A DNA stretch of 64,000 bases from an uncultured Bacteroidota bacterium (GCA_902788805.1 CADALO010000007.1:190552-254551); one strand, 5' to 3'; counted from the stretch's first letter, positions 7,927 to 17,873 are shown. Notes: generated from the letters alone by a model not told the origin. A program made the numbers and translations.

Positions 7927-9084
7927 ATGGATTTTACTAATGTGTTAAGTAGCACATTCACACTTGTTTTGCTGGCATTGTTGGCATTGTCGTTCGTGTT
8001 GCTTTGCCTTTATTATGGTTTGATATGGCTTCGCACGGGGCGCTACAGTAAGTCGCCGTTGCCTACGCCCGACACGGTTGCTGAGCGCGACCTGCCGTCG
8101 GTGTCGGTTGTGGTTGTGGCTCACAACGAGGCCGAATCGCTCAAGAAGAGTTTGCCTTACCTGCTGGAGCAGGATTATCCTGACTACGAAGTGGTTGTGG
8201 TTGACTATACGTCGCAGGATGATACGCCTTTCGTGCTGCGCGTTTGTTCGGAGAATTACCCCAACCTCAAGCCGGTGAGCTTTCCGGCCGATGTCAATAT
8301 GTTCAAGGGCAAGAAGTACCCGCTGTCGATTGGCATCAAGTCGGCCACAAAGGATGTGGTGCTGCTGACCGAGCCCGACTGCATCCCGAAGGGGTTCGAC
8401 TGGATAAAGGAGATGATGTGCGGCTATATGCGCGGCGCGTCGATTGTGATGGGCTACGGGCTGCTCAACGCCGAGGGGACGTTGCTGGGCGCGTTGCAGC
8501 AGTATGAGAACCTGATTTACAATGCTTCCTATCTTGGCTCCGCCCTGCTGGGCTACCCCTACACGGGCTCTGGGCGCAATCTCTCGTACCGTCGCGAGTT
8601 CTTCTTTGGCCGCGGCGGGTTCATAAGCCACTACAGTTTCCCCGACGGAGCGGACGATCTGTTTGTCAACCAGAACGCTACACGCAGCAATACGGTTGTC
8701 GTGCTGCGCGAAGGGGCTGCCGTTGTCAGCGATGCCCGAAGCACCTTCGGGCAGTGGCGCCAGGAGCGTTTGCACCGCACGTCGTCGCACCGCTTCTACG
8801 GCTTGGGCAACAAGCTGTCGCTGCTTGTTTATCCGCTGTCGCAATGTGTGTTCCTGGCCGCACTGCTGTGGCTCTGGATCGGAGGTCTGTTTCCGTGGCA
8901 ACTGCTTGCCGCAGTGCTGGCTGTGAAAATTATTTGGCAGATTGTGTGCTGTGCGTTGCTTGCCAAAAGGTTTAGTGTCAAGAAGATACAATTTTTCTCT
9001 CCATTTTTTGAACTTTATTTTCTATTTGCAAATACTTTTTTGTTTTTCTCTACGTTACGTAAGAAAAATATCCAATGGAGGTAA
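7927..9084 (+). CDS. Membrane glycosyltransferase, family 2
   Basis: This 385-residue inner-membrane enzyme has one N-terminal transmembrane helix (residues ~10-30) and a GT-A domain. The domain carries SVSVVVVAHNEAESLKKSLP, a donor-site aspartate in VVVVDYTSQDD and the metal-binding region TEPDCIP. Two hydrophobic helices close the protein. It probably builds a surface glycan. ATG 7927 was chosen because it follows a -7 box and gives a signal-anchor N-terminus; the frame is open about 280 bases further up through the palindromic array, which is unlikely to be coding. The last 10 bases overlap the sigma factor gene, so the two are probably one transcript. Confidence 0.85.
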   Translation: MDFTNVLSSTFTLVLLALLALSFVLLCLYYGLIWLRTGRYSKSPLPTPDTVAERDLPSVSVVVVAHNEAESLKKSLPYLLEQDYPDYEVVVVDYTSQDDTPFVLRVCSENYPNLKPVSFPADVNMFKGKKYPLSIGIKSATKDVVLLTEPDCIPKGFDWIKEMMCGYMRGASIVMGYGLLNAEGTLLGALQQYENLIYNASYLGSALLGYPYTGSGRNLSYRREFFFGRGGFISHYSFPDGADDLFVNQNATRSNTVVVLREGAAVVSDARSTFGQWRQERLHRTSSHRFYGLGNKLSLLVYPLSQCVFLAALLWLWIGGLFPWQLLAAVLAVKIIWQIVCCALLAKRFSVKKIQFFSPFFELYFLFANTFLFFSTLRKKNIQWR

Positions 9085-9686
9085 ATTCGCAATTGACGAC
9101 CGATAAAGCCCTGCGGGACTACCAGTTGGTGTGTCGGGCCAGGGAGGATGGCGACCAGCGTGCGTATGCCGACTTGATGCGTATGTACAAGGAGCCCATC
9201 TACCTGCTGCTGCTCAAGATGACCAACAATCCCACCGAAGCCGACGACCTGACGATGGAGGCTTTCGGCAAGGCTTTTGCGTCGTTGCACCTTTACACTC
9301 CGACCCACGCCTTCAGCACGTGGCTGTTCTCGATAGCCACCAACAACTGCGTGGATTTCATCCGCAAGAAGCGTCTGCAGACAATCTATTTAGATGACAT
9401 CCGCACAAAGTCGGAAGGCGAGGTGTACGAGTATCCTATCCCGTCGGAGGGCGACAACCCCGAGGAGAACATCATCCACGAGCAGCGGGTGCAGATACTG
9501 CGCGAGGTGGTGAGGCAGCTGAAGCCGCGCTACCGCAAACTGGTTGAGATGCGCTACTTTGAAGAAATGTCGTATGAGGAGATTGCGGAGGAGCTGGATA
9601 TGCCGCTCGGAACGGTCAAAGTGCAACTGTTCCGCGCCCGTGATCTGCTGTATAATATATTGATTACCAAAAAAGAATTTCTGTAG
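9075..9686 (+). CDS. ECF RNA polymerase sigma factor, RpoE type
   Basis: A 203-residue sigma factor of the extracytoplasmic function class. Region 2 spans about 20-95 (AFGKAFASLHLYTPTHAF, with NNCVDFIRKKR as the -10 contact region). Region 4 spans about 145-200, with a helix-turn-helix EEMSYEEIAEELDMPLGTVK. The linker is acidic. No anti-sigma factor gene is adjacent, unlike SusC-type ECF systems. It overlaps the preceding glycosyltransferase gene by 10 bases. The same subtype is present in most Bacteroidota as a stand-alone regulator. Confidence 0.9.
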   Translation: MEVNSQLTTDKALRDYQLVCRAREDGDQRAYADLMRMYKEPIYLLLLKMTNNPTEADDLTMEAFGKAFASLHLYTPTHAFSTWLFSIATNNCVDFIRKKRLQTIYLDDIRTKSEGEVYEYPIPSEGDNPEENIIHEQRVQILREVVRQLKPRYRKLVEMRYFEEMSYEEIAEELDMPLGTVKVQLFRARDLLYNILITKKEFL

Positions 9687-9885
9687 ACTAAACTTTAACT
9701 TTAACCTAAACTTTAACCTTAACCTTAACCTTGACTTTGAATAGAAATTGAACCCTGAACCCTATTAACCCTTATAACCTTTCAAACCCTTTCAAACCCT
9801 TTCAAACCCTTATAACCTTTCAAACCCTTTCAAACCCTTTCAAACCCTTTCAAACCCTTTCAAACCCTTATAACCTTTACAACTC
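9687..9885 (+). repeat. G-poor tandem repeat spacer (CTTAAC and TTTCAAACCC units)
   Basis: After the sigma factor stop come variable ACTTTAACCTTAACC-type hexamers, then eight CAAACCC-TTT decamers in two blocks broken by TATAACC. The plus strand is almost free of G over 190 bases right up to the next gene. Unit lengths of 6 and 10 do not follow codon phase and there is no unique spacer, so it is neither coding nor CRISPR. Similar spacers precede pckA, the GT-C gene and ligA. Confidence 0.85.
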
Positions 9886-9892
9886 TCCTACA

Positions 9893-10867
9893 GTGAACGA
9901 AAAAGATCGAGACCGAAGTGGCGACGGGGCTGGACCCGTCGCGAACAAGGTTGGAAAATATAAGACCACTTGTCTACACAGCATCCTTGCAGTGCTGATG
10001 TTTTCTTTTTTTGCTTCTTTACAGTCGGCCAATGCCGCTGTCGTAAAGCCGGCAAGCCTCAGGGGACTGTCGCTTACGGTGGACTTCGGTGTGATGCGTC
10101 CCGGCAATTTCCACGCTAACTTCTATAACGGCAACCCGCGCAATGTCAATACGTTGCAGCGCATACTTTATAGTGAGACTTACGGTAACAGCATCTGGAA
10201 CAACCTCACGACACAGAACCTTATTGGCAGCTCGGTGGCGAACTACAACCAAATAACGGTGGCCGAATACGGCGATATGTACTACAGGATGGCTTTCCAG
10301 CTGGGTATGGGTTTCCGCTACGACTATGAGAACACAGGCTGGGGCTGGCAGGTGAAGTTCGACTATGCCAAGCTTCACGCCCAGGGCCTTGTGCTGCTCA
10401 ACAGCGGCCACAACACGGCCTTTTTGACCAACCAGAACGCCTATGTCAATTGCCCCACGGCCGGCACTGAGGAGCGTATCTACCTTGACTTGGGCCTGCT
10501 GCACACCTTCAAGGTGGGTAACGGCCTGGACCTTGAACTGGGGCTGGGCGGCAATTTGAATAACACCAAGGTGGAAAGCAGCGACATAAGCATTGGCGGC
10601 ATCACCTACAGCATCCTTGACATCTGGGGTGGGCAGTCGCCCTCATCCTATGTGGGATCGTATGAGTATGTCAATCAAGGCGGTATAGGCTATGGCGGCT
10701 ATGTGTCGGTGGCGTTCGGCTTCACGCTGCCCATCGGTACGGCAATGAGCATTGGCTATACATTCCATTATAACAAGGTGATACTTGAGGGCTACAACGC
10801 CTTTGCTCCGCACCACGTTGTGAAACTGAATGTTGCTCTCAACAATTTCTCATTCTTTGACTCTTGA
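9893..10867 (+). CDS. Outer-membrane beta-barrel protein, unknown function
   Basis: The protein of up to 324 residues has a signal peptide ending ANA-A near residue 48. Alternating aromatic and glycine-rich strands follow (LSLTVDFGVMRP, WGWQVKFDYAK, GYGGYVSVAFGFTLP, MSIGYTFHYNK), as in the outer-membrane beta-barrels of Bacteroidota. The start is uncertain: GTG 9893 gives a long charged lead before the hydrophobic segment, while ATG 9998 would leave a short but workable signal peptide. It follows the repetitive spacer and ends 32 bases before a GNAT gene. The ligand is unknown. Confidence 0.7.
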   Translation: MNEKDRDRSGDGAGPVANKVGKYKTTCLHSILAVLMFSFFASLQSANAAVVKPASLRGLSLTVDFGVMRPGNFHANFYNGNPRNVNTLQRILYSETYGNSIWNNLTTQNLIGSSVANYNQITVAEYGDMYYRMAFQLGMGFRYDYENTGWGWQVKFDYAKLHAQGLVLLNSGHNTAFLTNQNAYVNCPTAGTEERIYLDLGLLHTFKVGNGLDLELGLGGNLNNTKVESSDISIGGITYSILDIWGGQSPSSYVGSYEYVNQGGIGYGGYVSVAFGFTLPIGTAMSIGYTFHYNKVILEGYNAFAPHHVVKLNVALNNFSFFDS

Positions 10868-10899
10868 TTTATAAACTTTAAAATACATAAAACCACAAT

Positions 10900-11433
10900 A
10901 TGATAGATTTCGAACCTTTGTCTGAAAGCAGACATCACCATTTTGCGAAAGAGCTCTTCGAATCGGCTTTCCCCGAAGAAGAGCGCCCTCCGTTTAGTAG
11001 CCTCGAAGACCGTGACGAGCGTTTTCATTTCCTCGTGGCGTCGTTGGACGACGAGCCGCTTGGAATATTGACGTATTGGGTCTTCGAGGAGTTTGCCTAT
11101 ATAGAGCATTTTGCCATCGACAAGGATTTCCGCAACCGCGGACTTGGCAAGGCCACGATGCTTTCATTCCTGTCGCAGTATCCCGATCAGGTGGTGCTTG
11201 AGACCGAGCTTCCCTCGACTGAGCAGGCCGACCACCGGTTGGAGTTCTACACCGACCTGGGTTTCACACGCAATCCGCAGGAGTACTGGCAGCCGTCGTA
11301 TCACGGCAAGAAGGACCTGGCATTGCAGATGATTGTTATGTCGAAATATGAACTGGATGACGGCGAATTTGACGAGATGCGCGACATTCTTTACCGCGAA
11401 GTGTATCACTACGACGGCAGGAAGACGAAATAA
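10900..11433 (+). CDS. GNAT family N-acetyltransferase
   Basis: A 177-residue GCN5-related acetyltransferase. Motif A, which binds acetyl-CoA, is IDKDFRNRGLGKATM near residues 72-86, preceded by the beta-strand AYIEHFAI. The C-terminal part ending in a histidine- and aspartate-rich tail is less typical. The substrate cannot be inferred. It lies between an outer-membrane protein and a tRNA gene and is probably the end of the 7.9-11.4 kb run. Confidence 0.85.
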   Translation: MIDFEPLSESRHHHFAKELFESAFPEEERPPFSSLEDRDERFHFLVASLDDEPLGILTYWVFEEFAYIEHFAIDKDFRNRGLGKATMLSFLSQYPDQVVLETELPSTEQADHRLEFYTDLGFTRNPQEYWQPSYHGKKDLALQMIVMSKYELDDGEFDEMRDILYREVYHYDGRKTK

Positions 11434-11499
11434 TTTGAATTTGTTTTTTGCGAAGAATCAATGCGATAAGAGCAAAATTGCACAAAAAGCAAAAAAAAA

Positions 11500-11531
11500 T
11501 TTGGTCAGTATCGAAAAAGTGTGTACTTTTG
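11500..11531 (+). promoter_or_regulatory. Promoter of tRNA-Arg
   Basis: TTTG at 11500-11503 and TACTTTTG at 11524-11531 are 20 bases apart, and the tRNA begins 28 bases further on. This fits the Bacteroidota housekeeping promoter. Confidence 0.65.
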
Positions 11532-11558
11532 CACCCGATTTCGAGAGAAACAAATGAT

Positions 11559-11632
11559 GGCTCCTTAGCTCAACTGAATAGAGCATCTGACTACGGATCA
11601 GAAGGTTGCAGGTTTGAATCCTGCAGGAGTCA
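11559..11632 (+). tRNA. tRNA-Arg (anticodon ACG)
   Basis: A complete cloverleaf of 74 bases. The acceptor stem GGCTCCT pairs with AGGAGTC with one G-U pair. The D arm is GCTC..GAGC. The anticodon stem TCTGA/TCAGA encloses CTACGGA, giving anticodon ACG. The T arm is GCAGG-TTTGAAT-CCTGC and the discriminator is A. CCA is not encoded. A34 is expected to be deaminated to inosine to read CGU, CGC and CGA codons. Confidence 0.95.
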
Positions 11633-11635
11633 CTT

Positions 11636-11670
11636 GAAAAAGAGGAAAGAAATTTCCTCTTTTTTTATTT
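11636..11670 (+). terminator. Terminator of tRNA-Arg
   Basis: The stem GAGGAAA-GAA-TTTCCTC is followed by a run of seven T, starting a few bases after the tRNA. A typical intrinsic terminator. Confidence 0.85.
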
Positions 11671-11780
11671 CTGTACGTTTGAAAGCTGCAAGAGGCAATA
11701 TTTACTTTATTTTTTCGTTTCTGTAAAAAAACAGGATTGTCCTGTTACTAACAAGTATAGAACAGATAATTTCTTTCAAT

Positions 11781-14700
11781 ATGAAACACAATAGAGTAGG
11801 GAAAACACTTGCATTTGCTTTGTTTGCAGTTGTTTTGGCGGCATTGCCCGTCAGTGTGAAGGCTCAAAATGCCAACAATCAGTGGCAGTCGGTCGACAGC
11901 CTTGTACAGAAACAATATTACACTCAGGCATACGAGAAGGCCGAGAAGATATACAACAAAGCTATTGCCGAGCGCGATTCGCGGCAGATTCTGGTCGGTG
12001 CTCGCTATCTGTCGATGATAGGAAACATATATCAGGAAGACAATGCCGACTCGTCGCTGGTCCGTCTGCAGCGCATACTGCCACTACTCGACAGGGTCGA
12101 CAAAGATGTGTGCCGTCTGTTTTTGGCTGACTTTTATGCTGAATATTTAAGCCGCTATTCTTGGCGTATTAGCCAGAATAAAGCCACCGACGAAGCCGAC
12201 TTGGATTATAAGATGTGGAGCGTGGACCGTTACCGCTCCGAGGTCTACAGGCTGATTTGCGAGGCGTTCGCCGACAGCACTTTGATGAGGACCACTCCTG
12301 CCGAATCGTTGGGTGCGCTGGTGTTGACCGAAGAGGGCAAGGATGGCGATTTGACGCCCACCGTGTTCGACGTTGCGATGTATGAACTGCTGGAGATTAT
12401 GGGCAATATGCAGTTTCCAAAGCTGCATCAGTACGACTTCCGGCAACCCGAGCTGCTCTATTCGGAGCCCGACCGGTTTGTCGGTATTACTTTGAATCCA
12501 AGCAGCGACACCGCAAAGGCTTGTGCGCGATACGCCTTTGCGCTTATGCAGCAATGGGAACGCTTCCGCCAGGGACGCGAGAGCGATGGTATGATGATCG
12601 TGCTGTACCGTCAGCGGCTGAGCAAACTGAGCCGAGTTGTGCAAATCGACAGAGATGTGGAAAGAAAGCTCCAAGCACAGGAACTGCCAAAGGCCATTGA
12701 GCGTTATCGCAACAGCAACACCGACCATATCACTCAACTCTATGCTCTTCTTGCCGAGACATACAACTTTTTGGAGAGGTATGAACAGGCAATGGCCGTC
12801 ATAGACACCGCCTTGAGCCTTTATCCCGACAGCCCGGGCGGTATTGAGTGCTACAACGAAAAGCAGCATCTGCTACGTAAAGACATACGTCTGGAAGTCA
12901 CCGATGTGGTCCCCTCGACACGCCATCAGCTGGCCGTAATTAAGACTATCAACGTTGATCGTGTCTTTTTCCGCATCATCAAGGATGCCGATTGCGACTA
13001 CAAGTCCGATACAAAAAAGTGTATGCTTAGCCAGAAGGTGTTGGAGCAATGGAGTCAGGATATAGAGATTAAAAAGAAGTATAATCAGAGTTCGTATGTT
13101 GTAGTGCCGCCGATGCCGCAGGGCGATTATATCCTTATGGCGTCGCCTGATTCCGTTTTCAAGGACGAGGGCATAGCGTACGTCAATTTCTCGGTCGAAG
13201 ATGTGGCCTTTATGAATGTTAATGGTTTTCAGATGATGAGAGGCTTTCTGGTCGACCGTATCAGCGGAAAGCCTATTGCCAACCATCCCGTCAAGCTGCG
13301 ACGCAAAGACGACAAAGAGAAATGGCACACGCTGACAACTCTCAAAACCGATAAGAACGGCTATTACGACTTCACCCTTTTCAGTCCAAACATTAAAAAT
13401 GGATGCGATATCGATTTAGCCACCGAATGGAAAGGCCGTGAAAATACCAGCGGTAGTATTTGGTTCTGGCGAACCAACAGCACTGACACCACCAAGATGG
13501 ACAACCGCAACAGCCTATTCTTCGACCGTCCCGTATACAAGCCTGGCGACACAGTGCGCTTCTCCTACCTGCAATACAAGAAGGGCTGGAAAGAGGCGGA
13601 GGTATCTCCAGACAGGAATGTGATGTTCTTGATTAGGGATATCAATTACATTTTTATCGATACTATCCGTCTGACCACCGACGAATATGGCACCTGTAGC
13701 GGTACTTATCCCATCGCCGCCGACGCGATACCCGGCAGGTGGAGTGTTATTGTCAAAGGCGATATTGGAGGCAGTTACAATTTCAAAATCGAAGCCTACA
13801 AGCAGCCCAAGTTCACCGTAACCCTTACCAAGCCCAACCGTGAGCGCCGTTTCGGACAGGTGGCCACTGTTGAAGGCGTTGCAGTATCCTATAGCGCAGT
13901 GCCCATAGCAGGTGCAAAAGTCACATACGAGGTTGAACGCCGCGAGAAACAACCTCTCTGGCGGTGGGGATGGTGGTATTATCCCATAAACAGAGGCTTC
14001 ACCACCGTTGCCACAGGCCAAATCACCACCGATGAAAACGGACTCTTCAACATAGAGTTCGTACCGCAACCCGACTCATCAGTCGATTTCACACGAAAGC
14101 CCTGCTTTGATTACTTTGTCACCGTCAAAGTGACCGATATCAACGGCGAAACCCACGAGGCAATAACCACGCTCAGCGTAGGCTTTGAGAATAGCTATGT
14201 GAGCATTGATGTCGACAAGTCCGACCGCGACGATGTCAATGTCACCGTCATCCATCGCAATCTCGACGGCAACGCCCTCAACGGCAGGCTTGATTTCCAA
14301 GTTCAGCGGCTGCAGCAGCCCGAAAGCCCCAAGCTTACACACCGATTGATGGAAAGTGCCGACTCACTCATCAATATGCCGCTCTCACGAAAGGAGTTCG
14401 AGAAGCTGTTCCCGCTCTACGACTATGATGGCTCAGCCAAAGAGTATGAGCAATGGCCGGTGCAGAAACACATCTTCGACACCCGTGCCACCCTGTCGCC
14501 CGAAAAGCCCTATATCTATAATATGAAAGGCCTCAAGGAAGGCATCTACAGATTCGTAGCTACCGTCCGCACCGCCGACGGCGACACACTGCAGAGCGAA
14601 AGCTATGTCGTATACCAGCCGTCGAAGGCCTCTAAACCAGTCACCGCCGACCTTATAACCGTCAACGTAGACAAGAGCAGCTGCATCGTCGGCGACACCG

Positions 14701-17700
14701 TCCGCCTGCAGATAGGCTCGCCCTACAAAGATGTCGAATGCTATGTTGTAATCCGCAACGAAAACAACAACAATCTCATAAAGAAAATAACCGTCAGCGA
14801 ATCATACACTGAAATTGCCATTCCAGTCACAAGGTCGATGCTTGGCGGATTCAGTGTCGCCGTCGCCGCAGTCAAGGAAAACTACAGCCAGTCATATTCA
14901 GAAAGTGTCAATGTACTCTGGGTACACAAGCAACTCGATGTCAGCCTTGAGACCTTCCGCGACAAGCTTGAACCCGGTAGCCCCGAACAGTGGACCATTA
15001 GCATCAAAGAGCACGACACCCACCTCCCCGCCAAAGCCAACCTGCTGATGACAATGTACGACCACGCACTTGACACCTACGGCCACCTTGATTTGAGCCT
15101 CATCCCTTGGCGCCAGCAATACTTCTCGGCGGCATTCAGCACCATCATCAATAGCAAATACGCCTACTACTATTGGCGGCCTGTGCCCGACCTGAAATCA
15201 CCGCTCTACTACAGCTACACAAAGCGACTGTTCTCCGGCAGTGACATTGATTACATCGTTGCAGGAGTCGCAGGCGTCGGCTACGGGACAGCACGAGGCG
15301 AGAACGGAATGGTGACACAGAAAGGTAATGTTAGAAGAAGAATGTCTAAAGGCTTTGTCGATGACGACGCTGAAATCACCACCGAACTTGCCGTTGTCGA
15401 CGCAGCAGACGAAATGGTAGAAGAAGAAATCTCCTTGAACAGTGCACAGCTCAAAGAAATTGCAATCAAACAGCAAAAAGCACCTGTCATCGAAGTCGGC
15501 ACAGCCGAATCGGGTCAGCGGCTCACTGCCGACGACAAAGCCGAACCTCAGCAACCCTACATCCGCCAGAACCTCAACACCCTCGCTTTCTTCAAGCCCA
15601 CGCTGCGCACCGACGACAGCGGCACCGTAACCCTCACATTCACCGCCCCCGACCTCCTCACCGAATGGAACATACAAGGCACCGCTTGGACAAAGGACTT
15701 GCGTGTCGGAAAGCTCGCAGCCAAAGCCATTACACAGAAGCGGCTTATGGCCGTTCCCAATGTCCCGCGCTTCCTCAGACACGGCGACACGTGTATCATT
15801 TCGGTGAAGGTAAGCAACCTTAGCGGAAAAGAGCAGGATGTGGCCGTGTCGTTCGAGATGACGCCGCACGATTCCAATCTTAATTTGGAAATGACGGTGG
15901 ACGATGCCGTGAAACACATAACCCTCAAGAACGGTGCCAGTGGCGAGGTCGCATTCCTTGTCGCTGTTCCACGCCCGCCGGTTTTCCTCGCCACCTACAA
16001 GGTCGTTGCTCGTGGTGATGGCTGCAGCGACGGCGAGCAGGCACCAATACCCCTGCTACCCAGCCGACAGCTGGTGACGGAGTCGATGGCGTTCTACATC
16101 AATGGGGGGGGAGAGAAGCATTTCAATATGGAACATCTCACCCAGCTTGCACAATCACACAGCAACACGTTGACGCATTCCTCCCTCACCGTCGACCTCA
16201 CACCCAATCCCCTCTGGATGGCTATCCAGTCGTTGCCCTACCTGCAGCGGCAGAAGAATCCGTCCAACATCTACCTTGTCAACGCCATCTACACCAACAG
16301 CCTGTCATTCAACATCGTCAACACCAATCCCACCATCGAACAGATATTCCGTGAGTGGGAAAAGAACGGTGCCTCCTCATTCCAGTCAGAACTCGACCGC
16401 AACAACGACCTTAAGCAGACCGTTATGGAAGAAACTCCCTGGCTGCAAGATGCTATCAGCGAGGAACAGCGCCACCGCGACATAGCGCAATTCTTCAACA
16501 AAGCCTCACTCCAGCGCCAGTTGCAGAACGACATCACCCGTCTCCTTGCCGCCCAGCGCTCTGACGGCGGCTGGAGCTGGATTGAAGGCGGACGCTATTC
16601 GAGTCTTTACACCACACAATACATACTCGCCACCCTCGGCCTGCTGCAGCATCAAGGCGTCACACTCGACAGCCGCACGCACAAGGCTATCGACCGCGCT
16701 CTCGAGTATGTCGACAACGAGACTTATAAGTATTATAAGAAATATGTCAAGAACACCGCCTTTGAACCTGTAAACCTCTACTATCTCTATCTCCACAGCT
16801 ACTATCCCAAGTATGCATTGGGCAAAAAGTACAAAGAGGCTTACGACTTTTTCTACAACAATGCCAAGAAGCACAATGCCGATTACCGCTCGCTTTTCGA
16901 CCAGTCAATGCTTGCCCTCGTCTTCAACCGCCACGGCGACACCAAACTGGCGACCGAAATGACCCGTCGTTTGCGCGAAAAAGCACTCTACAGCGATGAG
17001 ATGGGCCTCTACTGGCGTGACAATAAAGGCGGCTTCTGCTGGAACCAGCGCCCCATCGAAACACAGGCAATGCTCATACGCACCTTCAGCGAAGTGCTTG
17101 GCGACAACAACGATGTGGCCCGTATGCAGCAATGGCTCCTCAAGCAGAAACAAACCACCAACTGGAACACCGATGTATCGACTGTCAACGCTATACAGGC
17201 ACTGCTGCTCGGCAACCAACAATCAACGATAAAACATCAGCCCATCAAGCCCTCCAACATAACCGTCAACTACGGAACCCACACCCTCGCCTCCGACACC
17301 ACACGCCATCAGCTCCATATCAGCAGCCGTCTCACGGCTGACGAAATCAAACCCTCTGACGGCAACATCACCGTCCGCAAGGCCGACGACGGCATAGCCT
17401 GGGGCGCAGTATACTGGCAGTATTTCGAAGATGTCGACAAAATTCCTTCGTCCGCTATGGGCGTCACTCTACAGCGCAAACTCTATCGCATTGACAATTC
17501 CGGCCGCTTGACCCTCTTGCAACCTGACGCCACCCTGCGTGTCGGCGACAAAGTACGCGTACAACTCATCATACGCACCGACCGCAATCTTGAATACCTC
17601 GAGCTCAAAGATCCGCGCTGCGCCGCACTCGAACCCACCAACACTGCCAGCGGATGGAGCTGGAACTCCGGTCTCAGCTACTACCGCTCCCTCACCAACA

Positions 17701-17873
17701 CCGCACAGACACTCTACATCGACCGACTCGAAAAAGGACAATACATTGTCGAATACGACCTCTACGTAAACAACGCCGGCACCTACATCAACGCACCAAC
17801 GACAATCCAGTGCCTTTATGCACCAGAATTCCGTGCACTCGCTCCTGCCAACAGACTTACAGTCACCAAATAA
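11781..17873 (+). CDS. Alpha-2-macroglobulin-like protein (YfaS/MG2 type), secreted
   Basis: A 2030-residue exported protein with a signal peptide (residues 1-29, cut after VKAQ). Residues ~30-360 are helical and repeat-like. Macroglobulin (MG) beta-domains follow, with a carboxypeptidase-regulatory-like segment near 490-540 and the MG2 signature FFDRPVYKPGDTVRFSY near 577-594. The A2M domain signature FFKPTLRTDDSGTVTLTF starts near 1270, and the alpha-alpha toroid has RSDGGWSWIEGG near 1595. The thioester CxEQ motif that lets classical macroglobulins trap proteases is absent, as in many Bacteroidota members. Such proteins are thought to inhibit proteases or act in envelope defence; no PBP1C gene is nearby. 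The GC-rich coding composition changes little along the gene, and no frameshift is seen. Confidence 0.88.
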   Translation: MKHNRVGKTLAFALFAVVLAALPVSVKAQNANNQWQSVDSLVQKQYYTQAYEKAEKIYNKAIAERDSRQILVGARYLSMIGNIYQEDNADSSLVRLQRILPLLDRVDKDVCRLFLADFYAEYLSRYSWRISQNKATDEADLDYKMWSVDRYRSEVYRLICEAFADSTLMRTTPAESLGALVLTEEGKDGDLTPTVFDVAMYELLEIMGNMQFPKLHQYDFRQPELLYSEPDRFVGITLNPSSDTAKACARYAFALMQQWERFRQGRESDGMMIVLYRQRLSKLSRVVQIDRDVERKLQAQELPKAIERYRNSNTDHITQLYALLAETYNFLERYEQAMAVIDTALSLYPDSPGGIECYNEKQHLLRKDIRLEVTDVVPSTRHQLAVIKTINVDRVFFRIIKDADCDYKSDTKKCMLSQKVLEQWSQDIEIKKKYNQSSYVVVPPMPQGDYILMASPDSVFKDEGIAYVNFSVEDVAFMNVNGFQMMRGFLVDRISGKPIANHPVKLRRKDDKEKWHTLTTLKTDKNGYYDFTLFSPNIKNGCDIDLATEWKGRENTSGSIWFWRTNSTDTTKMDNRNSLFFDRPVYKPGDTVRFSYLQYKKGWKEAEVSPDRNVMFLIRDINYIFIDTIRLTTDEYGTCSGTYPIAADAIPGRWSVIVKGDIGGSYNFKIEAYKQPKFTVTLTKPNRERRFGQVATVEGVAVSYSAVPIAGAKVTYEVERREKQPLWRWGWWYYPINRGFTTVATGQITTDENGLFNIEFVPQPDSSVDFTRKPCFDYFVTVKVTDINGETHEAITTLSVGFENSYVSIDVDKSDRDDVNVTVIHRNLDGNALNGRLDFQVQRLQQPESPKLTHRLMESADSLINMPLSRKEFEKLFPLYDYDGSAKEYEQWPVQKHIFDTRATLSPEKPYIYNMKGLKEGIYRFVATVRTADGDTLQSESYVVYQPSKASKPVTADLITVNVDKSSCIVGDTVRLQIGSPYKDVECYVVIRNENNNNLIKKITVSESYTEIAIPVTRSMLGGFSVAVAAVKENYSQSYSESVNVLWVHKQLDVSLETFRDKLEPGSPEQWTISIKEHDTHLPAKANLLMTMYDHALDTYGHLDLSLIPWRQQYFSAAFSTIINSKYAYYYWRPVPDLKSPLYYSYTKRLFSGSDIDYIVAGVAGVGYGTARGENGMVTQKGNVRRRMSKGFVDDDAEITTELAVVDAADEMVEEEISLNSAQLKEIAIKQQKAPVIEVGTAESGQRLTADDKAEPQQPYIRQNLNTLAFFKPTLRTDDSGTVTLTFTAPDLLTEWNIQGTAWTKDLRVGKLAAKAITQKRLMAVPNVPRFLRHGDTCIISVKVSNLSGKEQDVAVSFEMTPHDSNLNLEMTVDDAVKHITLKNGASGEVAFLVAVPRPPVFLATYKVVARGDGCSDGEQAPIPLLPSRQLVTESMAFYINGGGEKHFNMEHLTQLAQSHSNTLTHSSLTVDLTPNPLWMAIQSLPYLQRQKNPSNIYLVNAIYTNSLSFNIVNTNPTIEQIFREWEKNGASSFQSELDRNNDLKQTVMEETPWLQDAISEEQRHRDIAQFFNKASLQRQLQNDITRLLAAQRSDGGWSWIEGGRYSSLYTTQYILATLGLLQHQGVTLDSRTHKAIDRALEYVDNETYKYYKKYVKNTAFEPVNLYYLYLHSYYPKYALGKKYKEAYDFFYNNAKKHNADYRSLFDQSMLALVFNRHGDTKLATEMTRRLREKALYSDEMGLYWRDNKGGFCWNQRPIETQAMLIRTFSEVLGDNNDVARMQQWLLKQKQTTNWNTDVSTVNAIQALLLGNQQSTIKHQPIKPSNITVNYGTHTLASDTTRHQLHISSRLTADEIKPSDGNITVRKADDGIAWGAVYWQYFEDVDKIPSSAMGVTLQRKLYRIDNSGRLTLLQPDATLRVGDKVRVQLIIRTDRNLEYLELKDPRCAALEPTNTASGWSWNSGLSYYRSLTNTAQTLYIDRLEKGQYIVEYDLYVNNAGTYINAPTTIQCLYAPEFRALAPANRLTVTK

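Noticed and set aside
3702..9686. TAG recoded as sense codon in this genome
   Set aside because: TAG ends lepB (3702-3704) and the sigma factor gene (9684-9686) at the expected protein lengths.
9751..9880. Possible CRISPR array
   Set aside because: The decamers are head-to-tail with no unique spacers, and no cas genes are near.
16000..16060. GCSDGEQ in the macroglobulin as a thioester site
   Set aside because: The thioester motif is CxEQ in the toroid; here the spacing is wrong and it lies before the toroid in a loop-like segment.
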